Counted from the stretch's first letter, positions 45,609 through 54,888 are shown. The stretch is 64,000 bases of DNA from Bradymonas sp963697525 (GCA_963697525.1 OY969087.1:3534001-3598000); one strand, 5' to 3'. The notes: a model not told the origin generated them from the letters alone. Numbers and translations: made by a program.

Positions 45609-46310
45609 CTAGAACTCGTTGTACTCCAGCGCGACCTTGAGTTCGCGGGCGTGGTCCCACTTGAAGCGGCCGTGGAGCATCACGAAGGCGCGGTCGTAGT
45701 GGTCCGACCAGTCGATGAGCTGCTCCATGTCGAACTGATCGAATTTGCGGCGCAAGCCGGCGCGCTCGGTCAGCACCCAGGCGGTGTCGCCGTGGGTCAG
45801 GGGAATCTCCTCGCGGTAGGCGATGAACGGATCGTAGGCGTAGACCAGGCCGATGTCCTGGGCGAAGTCGCGCGTATCCCGCAGCGACCAGGGGCCCTGA
45901 CTCTGCCAGATGACCGCGGGCTTGCTCTGCGCCGCCAGCTCCTCGGCGACGCGCTCGAGCAGCGTGCGCGAGACGCTTCCCGGGGAAAACTCGGCGGGCG
46001 TGGGTACCACGATGGCCTTGGCGGCCAGGGCGTGGGCTCGCTCGATGGTGGTCTGCCAGCCGCGGCGGGTGCGCTCGTCGAGCTGGTCGGCGCCGCGATC
46101 GCTGAGGCGGGCTAGCCCGTCGACGAACTCGGTGTCGGCGCGAAGCATAAAGCAGAAGCCACGCGGGGAGTCCACCCGCCAGCGGTTGAGGGTGGCCGGC
46201 TTGGGCGGCGCGTCGAACGAGTCGACGTCGACCTCCAGCGCGTTGCACAACTTGAAGTAGTGTTTCCAGCCGCGAGCCAATTCATCACAGCCGTAGTAGA
46301 GTTTGCCCAT
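45609..46310 (-). CDS. DUF72 (YecE-like) protein
   Basis: A 233-residue soluble protein. The start MGKLYYGCDELARGWKHYF, the FKLCNALEVDVDSFDAPP segment, RWRVDSPRGFCFMLRA near 45-60, and FDMEQLIDWSDHYDRAFVML near 190 are DUF72 features with TIM-barrel character. The family's reaction is not established. It converges with the Gln-rich array and is separated from it by a bidirectional terminator. No operon partner: the next gene on the same strand ends about 105 bases upstream, with its own terminator. Confidence 0.75.
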   Translation of the reverse strand: MGKLYYGCDELARGWKHYFKLCNALEVDVDSFDAPPKPATLNRWRVDSPRGFCFMLRADTEFVDGLARLSDRGADQLDERTRRGWQTTIERAHALAAKAIVVPTPAEFSPGSVSRTLLERVAEELAAQSKPAVIWQSQGPWSLRDTRDFAQDIGLVYAYDPFIAYREEIPLTHGDTAWVLTERAGLRRKFDQFDMEQLIDWSDHYDRAFVMLHGRFKWDHARELKVALEYNEF

Positions 46311-46350
46311 GGGCTCGAATCCGTCGCAAGTTCGGCGTTGTCAGAGTGGA

Positions 46351-46381
46351 AAACGGCCCGACGCCGGTGGGCGGGCCGTTT
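46351..46381 (-). terminator. Terminator of the kinase-like gene
   Basis: AAACGGCCCG (46351-46360) pairs with CGGGCCGTTT (46372-46381). On the minus strand the stem is followed by TTTTCC. Confidence 0.82.
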
Positions 46382-46415
46382 GACCTCGTCGTTCGTCTAG
46401 CACATACGCGCCAGC

Positions 46416-49400
46416 TTACTGGAAGGCAAGCACTTCTTTTTTGCCGTGGGCGCCCGCCAGGCTGTCGACGCGCTTCAAAACCTTGTCGCGCTGGCTCCAG
46501 AACACGCCCAGCCTGGCCTTCTCGGCCGCGCTCGCATGGGGGAACAGCATCTCGGAGACGACCTTGGGGTCCAGAAGGCGCAGCGAGGTGATCGTGTCCT
46601 TGCTGAAGCGACTGGTCCAGTGGAAGCGGCCGCGCACCCGCGTGGACGCCCTGGGCTCGAAGGTCGTGCCGTTGTCCATGGACACCAGGTGACCGTCGGC
46701 CAGGTGAAGGTTGGTGCCCCAATTTTCTTCGCCGCGGCGAAAGCGGTCCCAATTGTTGGTCAGGAAGTCGAAGACGAGCACCGACGACAGCTCGCGAGCG
46801 ATGACCCGAAGCTTGGTGTCGCCGAGTTGGGCGGCCAGCGGCTTGTACAGGCCCCCGGGCAATTTCGCCACCGACGCCAGCGCTTTCTTGGCGGGGGTGT
46901 CGTACATCTTGGCGGAGGCACCGGTCGCCAGCCAGTGGCGCCACATGTCGGTGTGCTCGATCGGGAAGCGCGCCGGAGTCGCCACGGCGTCCTGCAGCGC
47001 GCCATAGACGTACTTCTTGCCGTCCTTGCTCACCCAGCGGAGCGACGAGACGAGTTGTTTGGTGTTTCCTTTGGCGTGCGCGGTCAGCTTGGTCAACGTG
47101 GATTTGTCCATGCGCGCCGGCCGCGAGCGGGGCACCTCGAAGTTGCACGCCATGATCTCGCAAAGCCGCCAGGCGGCGATGTCGGAGCGCCAGCCGTCTT
47201 CCCAACCGCTCTGCGACGGTTTGAACGCAAACGTCGGCGAGCCCGCGGACGCCAGGCTCAACACCACACGCTTGCCCTCCTTGTGGGCCGTGGCCGAGTC
47301 GGCCTGTTTGCCGGCGGTGATGTCGACCACGTGATAGTCGCCCAGCCGGGGGTCCTCGGCGAGCGCCTTGTTGAAGAGCTTGTGGAAGTCGTGCTTGCTC
47401 TTGCCCAGTTGGATGCCGGCGATGGCCACCGCGCGAGCGTCGGCGTAGCGCTTGGCGGCGACGAGCTCGTTGGCATAGCGGGCGGCGAAGTCGGCGTCGT
47501 CGTGGTGGCTCTTCCACAACACACCGAGGATCTTGGTGGCGCCCTCGTGGTCGCCGGCGGCGACGAGCTGGTCGGCGACCTTTTTCTGCAAGGCCGCGTC
47601 GTTGGGATCGACGCCGAGGGCCTCGTCCAGAGCCGAGGCGGCGGCGGTCACGGCGGCGGCGATTTCCTTGGAGTGATCGGGCGCGGCCGACGTCTTGGGC
47701 TTGGGTTTGGGGGCCGCTGCCTTAGTCGGCTGCTTGGCCGACGACGTGCCCAGCAGGCTGTTCAGATACGGCTTGCCCATCGGGGTGAACGCCAGCGCGG
47801 CGATGCCTCCCACCACGATAGCGGCCACCAGAATGGGCAGCCAGGTGCGCATCGAGCCGCCGGAGGTGGCACCGGTGGGCGTCTCGTCGGCGACCTCCGG
47901 TTCCTCGAACTCGACGTCATCTTCGTCGACGCCCAACGCGTCGTAGTCCAATTTGATGGACGTGTCGGACTCGTCGGTGGGGACGTCGGACGGCTCGTCC
48001 TCCGGGGCCGCCGCGCCAGCGCCGGTAGCCTCGGGCGTGGGCATCGGCGGTGGTGCGGCGTCGGCCGCGGCGACATCGTCGTCGTCGTCGAAGAGATCGC
48101 GCGCCGCCGCCGCGGCCTCTTCCTCGAGCTCGGCGTCGAGGGTGGGGATGTCGTCGGCCTCGTCGACCGCGTCGGCCTCGGCGAAGTCGCCAAAGTCGAT
48201 GCCATCCTCGACCTCCTCGACCGGCGGCGTAGCCGGCCTGGGAAGCTCGTTGACCCGCCCGGGAAGCTCGTTGACCCGCCCGGGCAGATCGGTGTCCTTG
48301 GAGGAGCCCGACTCGCCGTCGGCGGAGCGAAGCCTCGACGGCTTGCCATATTTGGCGAGCAGGTCGTGGGCCTCGCGCGCCATCTTGCGGCGCAACTCCT
48401 TGAACACCGGATGATCGGCGATGGGCATCCAATCGCCGTCGGCCTCGGCGATCTGCTCGGCGCCCAGCAGCACGCCGCGTTTGACCAATTGGGTCAGCCC
48501 CTGCTTGTCGATGGGCTCGTAGACGATGTCCTCGACGCGCAGGCGGTAGGTGCCCTGGCCGAGCACGTCCTGGATTTCGGCGGTGGGCAAGCGGATATAA
48601 CCGCTGCCGCGGCGCTCGCTGGCGGCGCCGGGTTGTTGGTTCTCGGCGACGCGTCGCCGCAGCAATTCGATCATCGTCGAGTCGCCAGAATCGAACGCCG
48701 GGGCGTCGTTGGCCGACGAATCGTTCTCGGCCCCCTTCTTGATGGCCCGGGCGGTCTCGTTGGCGAGGTCGTCCAGGGCGCGGTCGAGATCGACGGCGGA
48801 GCGTTGGGCGGCCGCCGGGGTCTCCTTGGAGGCGTCACTCGGCGAGGGCAGCTTGATCTTGTCCTTGCGCTGACGCGCCTTCTTGAGCAGCGCCGACAGC
48901 GACGGCTTGTTGGACGAGTCCGGGACGCTGGCGCCATCGTTGTTGGCGGTGCGCGGCGCCGTGCCCAGCGGCTTGGTCGCCTTGTCCTTGGAGCGCCGTT
49001 TGAGCTTCTTCTTGATCTTGATCTTGCCCAGCACCATTTGGCCGGGGGCCTGGTCGCTGTCGGAGTCGTCGTCGCGCTCGACCGTTTCCAGGCCGGCGGG
49101 CGCTACGATCGCCTTATTCTCCGAGGTCTGGCGCAGGTGCACGCTGGACTCGGCGGTCTCGCGCAGATGATCGCTGGCCTCGTCGCCGTCGTCGTCGTCT
49201 TCGACGACGCTCGATTCACTGCGGATCTTGGCCAGCAAGTCGCCGTCGACCACGGCCGTCTTGTCGCCAACCTTTCGGGAGCCGTCGATGGCTGCCAGCG
49301 CCGATCCCATGCCCAAAAACGTCGATTTGGGGTTGCTCTCGCTCAGGCCGGGCGACGCGGAGACGTGATCGAACTCCTCGTCGTCGGTCACCGCGTCGGT

Positions 49401-49673
49401 GCGGTGCGGGGTGACCGGCGAACCCGAGATGGTCCGGGATCGCTTGGTGGTGTCGCCCGAGGAGGACTTGCCGAAAACCGCCGCCTGGGGGGCATTGCTC
49501 GCCGGCTTGTCGGGCTCGTCGCGCCGGATGTTTTCCTCCACCACGGGGATACTTTCGGCGCATTTGGGACACGGCACCGAGCCTTCCGGGAGCCGTCCCT
49601 TCTTGGGCTTGAGGCGAAACTGCGTACCACACCCCGGGCACGCGATCTTTACGACTTGGGGAGTTTCTCCCAT
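46416..49673 (-). CDS. Zinc-ribbon/GYF-like/TM protein with Fam20C/HipA-like atypical kinase domain
   Basis: A 1085-residue protein. Residues 12-38 hold a CxxC...CxxC zinc ribbon. A long acidic/Ser-rich linker follows to about 355. GYIRLPTAEIQDVLGQGTYR near 357 to about 435 is a GYF_2-like module. The TM helix lies near 607-627 (WLPILVAAIVVGGIAALAF), and TPR-like helices about 674-775. The C-terminal part (about 810-1085) has FAFKPSQSGWEDGW, FDFLTNNWDR near 965-975 and VSMDNGTTF near 995, like the catalytic NxDR and metal-binding DNG motifs of Fam20C/HipA-type kinases. Substrate unknown. Start 49673 begins right at the zinc ribbon; its ribosome site is weak. Confidence 0.65.
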   Translation of the reverse strand: MGETPQVVKIACPGCGTQFRLKPKKGRLPEGSVPCPKCAESIPVVEENIRRDEPDKPASNAPQAAVFGKSSSGDTTKRSRTISGSPVTPHRTDAVTDDEEFDHVSASPGLSESNPKSTFLGMGSALAAIDGSRKVGDKTAVVDGDLLAKIRSESSVVEDDDDGDEASDHLRETAESSVHLRQTSENKAIVAPAGLETVERDDDSDSDQAPGQMVLGKIKIKKKLKRRSKDKATKPLGTAPRTANNDGASVPDSSNKPSLSALLKKARQRKDKIKLPSPSDASKETPAAAQRSAVDLDRALDDLANETARAIKKGAENDSSANDAPAFDSGDSTMIELLRRRVAENQQPGAASERRGSGYIRLPTAEIQDVLGQGTYRLRVEDIVYEPIDKQGLTQLVKRGVLLGAEQIAEADGDWMPIADHPVFKELRRKMAREAHDLLAKYGKPSRLRSADGESGSSKDTDLPGRVNELPGRVNELPRPATPPVEEVEDGIDFGDFAEADAVDEADDIPTLDAELEEEAAAAARDLFDDDDDVAAADAAPPPMPTPEATGAGAAAPEDEPSDVPTDESDTSIKLDYDALGVDEDDVEFEEPEVADETPTGATSGGSMRTWLPILVAAIVVGGIAALAFTPMGKPYLNSLLGTSSAKQPTKAAAPKPKPKTSAAPDHSKEIAAAVTAAASALDEALGVDPNDAALQKKVADQLVAAGDHEGATKILGVLWKSHHDDADFAARYANELVAAKRYADARAVAIAGIQLGKSKHDFHKLFNKALAEDPRLGDYHVVDITAGKQADSATAHKEGKRVVLSLASAGSPTFAFKPSQSGWEDGWRSDIAAWRLCEIMACNFEVPRSRPARMDKSTLTKLTAHAKGNTKQLVSSLRWVSKDGKKYVYGALQDAVATPARFPIEHTDMWRHWLATGASAKMYDTPAKKALASVAKLPGGLYKPLAAQLGDTKLRVIARELSSVLVFDFLTNNWDRFRRGEENWGTNLHLADGHLVSMDNGTTFEPRASTRVRGRFHWTSRFSKDTITSLRLLDPKVVSEMLFPHASAAEKARLGVFWSQRDKVLKRVDSLAGAHGKKEVLAFQ

Positions 49674-49864
49674 GCGGACAACTCGAGCAATGGGTTCATC
49701 GCATCGGCCACGGCGCTCAGCGGTCGCACGAGCGCAAGGCCCCTGGTCGGCACCGTCCGTGCGGATGCTTTGAACAGAGCAAATTTGCTGCACCCAATGT
49801 ATCGCACCAAAGCGATAGTCTCAACTTTCTCGTGCTCGGAATCCGCGTAGCGCGGCGAGGAAAA

Positions 49865-52204
49865 CTACAACCGGCCCCAATGACGTCGAAGCGTCCACTC
49901 CGTGCCCAGGAGGCCGAGGATGATGAAAAAGACCACCGAGCTGTCCCACAATTGGATGACGCGGCGGCGATTGACCTTGACGTAGCGCGGCGGCTCCAGG
50001 CGGATCGACGAGGCGTTCAGGTCGGGAAGGACGGTGTGGTAGCCGTGGGAGGCGCGCGCCAGCGAGGCCAGCAGGTGGGCGCGGGGGATGATCTCGCGAA
50101 ATTCGTTGACGTCGGGCACCGACAAAAAGATGTCCTGGGCGCGCAATTTGCCCGCTTTGGTCTTGGCCTGGGCGATCAGGCGGTACACGCCGGTCTTGTC
50201 GACCGGAATGGAGACCACCGCCTTGCCGTCCTGGTCGGTGGTGAACTTAACCGTCTGGATATGTTTCTGGGGCGGCAGCTTGTCGGCGCGCGGCTTGGAC
50301 AGGTCGCGACGCAACACCTCCAGAGTCCCCGGGGTGTTGGCCGCGGGGGTGTAGTCGGGCTTGGAGATGTGCACGGTGACCTTGGTGTCGTCGCCCGGCG
50401 GGTGGATGTCGCCGTGGGCCTCGACTTTGATCAGGTTGAGCTCGGGGTCTTTGATCAGCCAGCGAATGGCGCTGTTCCAAAACACCTGGTACTCCCGGCC
50501 GACCCCGCCATTGCCCACGTGCTCGAACGCCCAGCGCCAGGTGGAGTCCGAGGTCAACGCCATCGAGCGGCCCTTGCCCACATCGGAGACGGCGATGACG
50601 GGCATGGGCTCGCCGTTGAACGTCAGTGAGGGATGGGTGGCCAAGACCGTGGCGTTGGGCTTGGCGCCGGTGACGATATTGGTGCCGCGCATCTGGGGCA
50701 GTTGGCTCCAGATCTTGACGTTGGACTGGGGATCGAAGGCCAACTGGGTGATCGGGTGGTGCAGGCCGGCCCGGGTCAGGGTGGGGCGGAAATGGGCGGG
50801 GTCGATGTTCTCCTGGGCGCTTGCGCCCGGGGGCAGGTACACCGGCAAGATGTCCTCGATGGGGGTGCGCGCATAGCCGCCGCTGCCAAAGGACAGCTCG
50901 CCGCCGGTCATCACGAAGCCGCCGCCGTCGCGCACGAAGCCGGCGATGCGCGACAGGTACCGGCGCATATTGTAGGGGCCGAAGTTGAAGTTCTGGAAGA
51001 TGATGAGATCGAAGCTTCCCAACTCCTGCTCGAAGAGCTCGCGGGTGGGGAAGGGGATCAGGCTCAGCTCGTCGTTGGGCACCAACTGCACGTTGGAGTC
51101 GGTGCGCAGGATGAAGAAGCTGACCAGGTCGTAGTTGGGGTTGCGCTTGAGCAGGCGGCGCAAAAAGCGCTCGTCCCAGCTCGGCCGGCCTACCACCTGC
51201 AGCACGCGAATCTTGTCGCGAATGACGTTGAGCAGGAAGTGGTTGACGTTATTCTCGGTGAGCACCTCCCCGCTGAACTCGGGCACCGACACCGTGTAGA
51301 TCTCTTTGCCCATATGCTCGGGGACGAATTCGAAGCTGACCTTGTAGTCGGTCTTGTCCGGGTTGACGCTGACCTGGCGGGTCTGCAGAAGCTTGCCTTC
51401 GCGGCGCAGCTCCACCGGGAAGGTGGTCTTGCCCATGCCAACCACCTGCAGGTCAACGTCGATGCTGACCTTGTTGTGCACGAAGGCGAAGTCGTCGTGG
51501 AGCACGCGGGTGACGGCCACGTCGCGAAGCCCCTGCGAGGAGGCCGTGGCCAGCGTATTGATGGGGCTGTCGAGCTCGCCGACCAGGCCCAGCGTCCCCT
51601 GGTCGATGTCCTCGCCGCGGTGGATGCGCCGGCCGATCGCCCCGGTGTCGATGCCGTCGGAGACGACGATCACCCCGCCGAGGTTCTCGGTGCCCAGTTG
51701 ATCGCGCACCTTGGCCAGCGCCCCGCTCAAGTCGGAGGCGTCATCGGTGGGCTTGGCCTGGCCGAGCCCCTTTCGGGTCGACGGGCGCATGCCCTCGCCG
51801 AAGGCGAAGAAGTGGAAGTTGTGATCGCCCTTGGTGCGCTCGATGAGCGGGGCGAGGTCGTCGAGCGCCTTTTGGGCGCGCCCGTAGCGCGTCTGGTCGC
51901 CGTCTTTGGTGGCCTTGAGGCCCATCGAACGGCTGGTGTCGACGAGCACGGCGACGTCGTTTTTGACCTTGGAGATATGTTTGAGGTCGACGGCCGGCTC
52001 GAGCAGCATCATGACTGCCAGGGCGTAGACCGCCGCGCGCAAGCCGACCAGCAGCCAGCGTCGCCGCGCAGAGAGGTTGCGCAGATCGTAGGCGCTGATG
52101 GCGATGACCAGCACCCCGGCGATGGCCAGGATGGCGATCCAGGTCGGGCTCCAGTCCCCCAACCAGAGCACGTCGCCCGCGTTATAAGCCCCGAGGTCGA
52201 ACAT
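49865..52204 (-). CDS. vWA-domain membrane protein with amidotransferase-like segment
   Basis: A 779-residue protein with two N-terminal membrane helices. A von Willebrand A domain follows with MIDAS motif DTSRSM near 92-97 (DxSxS) and VIVVSDGIDTG near 182. The middle part (about 330-560) has IRVLQVVGRPSWDERFLRRLL and SFDLIIFQNFNFG, the class I amidotransferase-like pattern found in such BatA-type proteins. A last membrane helix lies near 755. It is translated 3 bases after the DUF4159 gene. A MoxR ATPase and DUF58 protein usually accompany these, but neither is in the window. Confidence 0.82.
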   Translation of the reverse strand: MFDLGAYNAGDVLWLGDWSPTWIAILAIAGVLVIAISAYDLRNLSARRRWLLVGLRAAVYALAVMMLLEPAVDLKHISKVKNDVAVLVDTSRSMGLKATKDGDQTRYGRAQKALDDLAPLIERTKGDHNFHFFAFGEGMRPSTRKGLGQAKPTDDASDLSGALAKVRDQLGTENLGGVIVVSDGIDTGAIGRRIHRGEDIDQGTLGLVGELDSPINTLATASSQGLRDVAVTRVLHDDFAFVHNKVSIDVDLQVVGMGKTTFPVELRREGKLLQTRQVSVNPDKTDYKVSFEFVPEHMGKEIYTVSVPEFSGEVLTENNVNHFLLNVIRDKIRVLQVVGRPSWDERFLRRLLKRNPNYDLVSFFILRTDSNVQLVPNDELSLIPFPTRELFEQELGSFDLIIFQNFNFGPYNMRRYLSRIAGFVRDGGGFVMTGGELSFGSGGYARTPIEDILPVYLPPGASAQENIDPAHFRPTLTRAGLHHPITQLAFDPQSNVKIWSQLPQMRGTNIVTGAKPNATVLATHPSLTFNGEPMPVIAVSDVGKGRSMALTSDSTWRWAFEHVGNGGVGREYQVFWNSAIRWLIKDPELNLIKVEAHGDIHPPGDDTKVTVHISKPDYTPAANTPGTLEVLRRDLSKPRADKLPPQKHIQTVKFTTDQDGKAVVSIPVDKTGVYRLIAQAKTKAGKLRAQDIFLSVPDVNEFREIIPRAHLLASLARASHGYHTVLPDLNASSIRLEPPRYVKVNRRRVIQLWDSSVVFFIILGLLGTEWTLRRHWGRL

Positions 52205-52207
52205 GAA

Positions 52208-52972
52208 TCAGTCCACCTTCCACTGGCGGCGCTTGAGGATGAAGGGCACGTGTACCTGGTCGGCTTTGTAATTGATGCACAGGGCGTACATCACCAGGTT
52301 GATCCCCAGCCGAAAGGCCATCTCGCGCTGCTGCTCGCCGCCGGGGGTGACCGAATACTGCCAGTTGCCGAAGTTGTCGCGCGCCCACGCCCCCATCAGA
52401 TCGTTGGGGCTGACCACCGCCAACAGGCGGTCCTCGTCGAAGACCCCGCGCATGCGCGTGGAGACCTTGACCCGCCCCACGGGCTCGTCGATCAGATAAA
52501 ACGACTTGTACAGCACGTGGTCTTTGGGAATGGGGGCGAGCTTTTTGTGCGGCAGCACCCGCTTGAGCATGCGCTCGACCGAGGCCGTAAACGGCCCGGA
52601 GCGCACGCCTTCGGCCGAATCGATGATCAAAAAGCCGCCCGCCTTCATGTAGGTGCGCAGGTTGCCCACCACCTGGTCGTCCAGCGGCGAAAACGCCGCG
52701 TCTCCGGCCATCGCCAACACCGGACGATCAAATAGGTCGCTGGACGCGCCCGTCAGCGTGGGCACGTCGGTGTCGACCTTGATGCTGGTGCGCTTTTCGA
52801 CCTCCAACAGCAGCCGGCGCAGCGCCGACGGGCGCGGATCCCACCCCGCCTGCGCGTATTTGAGCTTGGCGATGGTAAAGTGGGTGTCCTCACCCATCGC
52901 CCACAGCTTGCCCGGCGCCAACACGCCCAGGCCGGCCAGCGCCGCTGATTTTAGGAAGTCTCGTCGGTTCAT
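52208..52972 (-). CDS. DUF4159 protein with Tat-type signal
   Basis: A 254-residue precursor starting MNRRDFLKSAALAGLG, a twin-arginine export signal. Then FTIAKLKYAQAGWDPRPSALRRLL near 31, RPVLAMAGDAAFSPL near 83 and FLIIDSAEGV near 111 match DUF4159, an amidotransferase-like domain commonly next to MoxR/vWA genes. The ATG at 52972 is chosen to begin the Tat signal; the longer frame adds 17 residues before it. Translated just before the vWA gene. Confidence 0.82.
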   Translation of the reverse strand: MNRRDFLKSAALAGLGVLAPGKLWAMGEDTHFTIAKLKYAQAGWDPRPSALRRLLLEVEKRTSIKVDTDVPTLTGASSDLFDRPVLAMAGDAAFSPLDDQVVGNLRTYMKAGGFLIIDSAEGVRSGPFTASVERMLKRVLPHKKLAPIPKDHVLYKSFYLIDEPVGRVKVSTRMRGVFDEDRLLAVVSPNDLMGAWARDNFGNWQYSVTPGGEQQREMAFRLGINLVMYALCINYKADQVHVPFILKRRQWKVD

Positions 52973-53163
52973 GATGTGGTCGGTCAGAGAAGTGACCCGC
53001 TCGGTCACCTGGTCTGAACACAATGTGAATGCCGAAGCATTCCGATGTTCTCGGGCGATCGGGTCGGCAACGCGTCGAAGAAGCCGTGGAGCCAGCGTTC
53101 CCTTCTTATCTTTTGCGTTTGGCGCAGGAAGTCAATGTTCCTGTGGTGAACAGGGTACTCGTG

Positions 53164-53215
53164 AATTGTATTTTACAATTTCGGCGCCGGGCGCTATGGA
53201 TTGTGTTATACAATT
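53164..53215 (+). promoter_or_regulatory. Two palindromic GntR-type operators
   Basis: Site 1 is AATTGTA-TTT-TACAATT (53164-53180), a perfect palindrome. Site 2 is GATTGTG-TTA-TACAATT (53199-53215). Their centres are 35 bases apart and the second ends 33 bases before the regulator's ATG. ATTGT-N5-ACAAT is of the TTGTnTACAA type reported for FadR/FCD-subfamily GntR factors, so autoregulation is likely. A TTTACA/TATGGA promoter with 17-base spacing (53172-53200) would overlap both. Confidence 0.82.
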
Positions 53216-53248
53216 TTTCGAGCCTTCGATTCCCCAGGTGTGTACCCG

Positions 53249-54004
53249 ATGCAGCAGGACAAACCCAGAACCTTGGTCGACGACCTCGTGGTCTCACTCT
53301 CGCGCGAGATTTTCCGCGGCGAGTACCTCCCCGGCGAGAAGCTGGCGCCGCTGCGCCGGCTGGCCAAAAGCTTCGAGGTGACCGTTCCCACTGCCCAGCG
53401 GGCGGTCGCGCGCCTCGAAGAGATGGGCCTGGTCGAAGCACACCAGGGAAGCGGCGTGCGCGTGCTGGAGCCGCGCACCCACGTCGGGCCGAGCGCGCTG
53501 CCCTATTGGATCGACGCGGTCTCCGATGTGCCCGACGAGGCGCGCGCGCTGCTGGAGGACTTCCTCGAGCTTCGCCGTCGCCTGGCGGTCGACGCGCTCA
53601 TCCGCCTGCGCCGCGCCGAGGGGCCGGTGGCCCGCGAGCGCGTGCTCAAGGCGGTCGACGCGCTCGCCGAGCGGGTCGCCGACCCCGACGCCGATCGGGC
53701 GTCGATCGCGCGCGCCGACCTGGCCGTCGCTCGGGCGGTGTTGCGCGCACACCCGCAGATCGCCTACGCGGCGGTGTTCAACGTCCTCGAGCGCCTGTTG
53801 TTAGCGCTCGAGCCGCTGCAGCGCGCGATGTACCGCAGCCCCCAGCAGAGCGTCGCCGGCTACCGCGCGGTGCTCGCGCTGTTGGACTCCGGCCAGTCCG
53901 ACGCCACCATCCGCGTGCTCGTCGAGGCCCAGTTGCAGGTCGTCGACGAGCGCACGGTCAACCGTTTCCTTTCCATCCTCGCCGACAATCAGGAGGACGC
54001 ATGA
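53249..54004 (+). CDS. GntR-family (FCD-type) transcriptional regulator
   Basis: A 251-residue protein with an N-terminal winged helix (FRGEYLPGEKLAPLRRLAKS near 22-41, then TVPTAQRAVARLEEMG and VEAHQGSGVRV) followed by an all-helical C-terminal domain of FCD type (LLEDFLELRRRLAVDAL..). It should bind the two palindromes just upstream and respond to a small metabolite. ATG 53249 has AGGTG about 10 bases upstream. It overlaps the next gene by ATGA, so its operon also holds the membrane protein and the GMC oxidoreductase. Confidence 0.88.
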   Translation: MQQDKPRTLVDDLVVSLSREIFRGEYLPGEKLAPLRRLAKSFEVTVPTAQRAVARLEEMGLVEAHQGSGVRVLEPRTHVGPSALPYWIDAVSDVPDEARALLEDFLELRRRLAVDALIRLRRAEGPVARERVLKAVDALAERVADPDADRASIARADLAVARAVLRAHPQIAYAAVFNVLERLLLALEPLQRAMYRSPQQSVAGYRAVLALLDSGQSDATIRVLVEAQLQVVDERTVNRFLSILADNQEDA

Positions 54005-54888
54005 CTTGGCTTCGACGCTTCTGGAGGCAACCGTGTCGACGGTATCGCAATTTTCAAATCATGTTCTTGGTGTTGTTTCTCAACTTCGCCATCCCCACGT
54101 TGTCGTACGCGTTCACCCCGGCGAAGGCGATGGCGCAGTTCGGCCAACTCAACGTGCTGTTGGGCGGCGTCGCCTACCGCATCCCCGAGGCGCAGAGTCA
54201 CTTCTGGCGCTATCTGGGCACGGCCAACGTCGCGGCGCTGGCGTTTATGTGCTTTCTGCTGCAGTTCGATCTGCGCCGGTACCGCCCGGTGCTGGTGGCG
54301 CTGACATTTTTGAAGGCGACCGCGGCCACGCTGTGGCTGGTGGGCTATGTGCAGGCGCCCCAATATCCGGCGTTCTTGGCGGCCGCCGCGCTCGACTATG
54401 TGACCAGCGCATGCTTTGTCTTCTTCGCCACCCGCGCCCACGCCGCCATCGAATCGGTGCCCGACGCCGCCCTGGTGCCGCGCCCCGCGCTGCAGACCCC
54501 GCTGGGATGGACCCAGCTCGAGTTCGGGTGGGCGCGGGCCCTCTTCGAGGGGATGATTCCGGCCGACGAGGCCGCCGAACTGGTCTCGGGCGACGAGGCC
54601 GCCTCCGACACATTCTGGCAGACGCTTCGCCGGTCGGCGCCGCCGCTTCTGGGCTTCGGGTTTCGCGCGTCGGTGTGGATCCTGACCTGGCTTCCCATGC
54701 TGGAGGGCTACGGTTTCAAGAGCTTTCGGCGCCTCGAGCGGGCGAAGAAGGACGCGTTCTTGGCGCGAGCGGCCAACTCGCGCTCATTTTTGGTTCGCCA
54801 ACTCGTCACCACCGTCAAGCACCTGGCGTGCATGGCCTACTTCGGTGATGCAGGCGTGCGCGGACGCTTCGAGGGAGCCCTGCCATGA
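54001..54888 (+). CDS. Membrane protein coupled to the GMC oxidoreductase
   Basis: A 295-residue protein. Residues 15-140 hold four hydrophobic helices (FQIMFLVLFLNFAIPTLSYA, then others near 70, 98 and 120). The C-terminal 100 residues are mostly soluble with another hydrophobic segment (FGFRASVWILTWLPML) and end FLVRQLVTTVKHLACMAYFGD, a segment seen in proteins encoded directly before GMC oxidoreductases. It may anchor or take electrons from the oxidoreductase; this is inference. Both ends overlap neighbours by ATGA. The much longer open frame starting at 53029 runs across the regulator and is not real. Confidence 0.75.
   Translation: MTWLRRFWRQPCRRYRNFQIMFLVLFLNFAIPTLSYAFTPAKAMAQFGQLNVLLGGVAYRIPEAQSHFWRYLGTANVAALAFMCFLLQFDLRRYRPVLVALTFLKATAATLWLVGYVQAPQYPAFLAAAALDYVTSACFVFFATRAHAAIESVPDAALVPRPALQTPLGWTQLEFGWARALFEGMIPADEAAELVSGDEAASDTFWQTLRRSAPPLLGFGFRASVWILTWLPMLEGYGFKSFRRLERAKKDAFLARAANSRSFLVRQLVTTVKHLACMAYFGDAGVRGRFEGALP

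Noticed and set aside
46446..49850. 1134-residue open frame on the + strand
   Set aside because: It is the mirror of the zinc-ribbon/kinase-like gene (46416-49673, minus). Its composition (runs of Gly/Val/Arg/Asp) is that of an antisense reading of a GC-rich gene and no domain appears.
50633..52735. 700-residue open frame on the + strand
   Set aside because: Shadow of the vWA gene on the opposite strand; no signal, domain or ribosome site.
53029..54000. Long N-terminal extension of the membrane protein frame
   Set aside because: It runs in another frame through the GntR regulator gene. The ATGA overlap at 54001 and the membrane-helix start fix the gene's real start.
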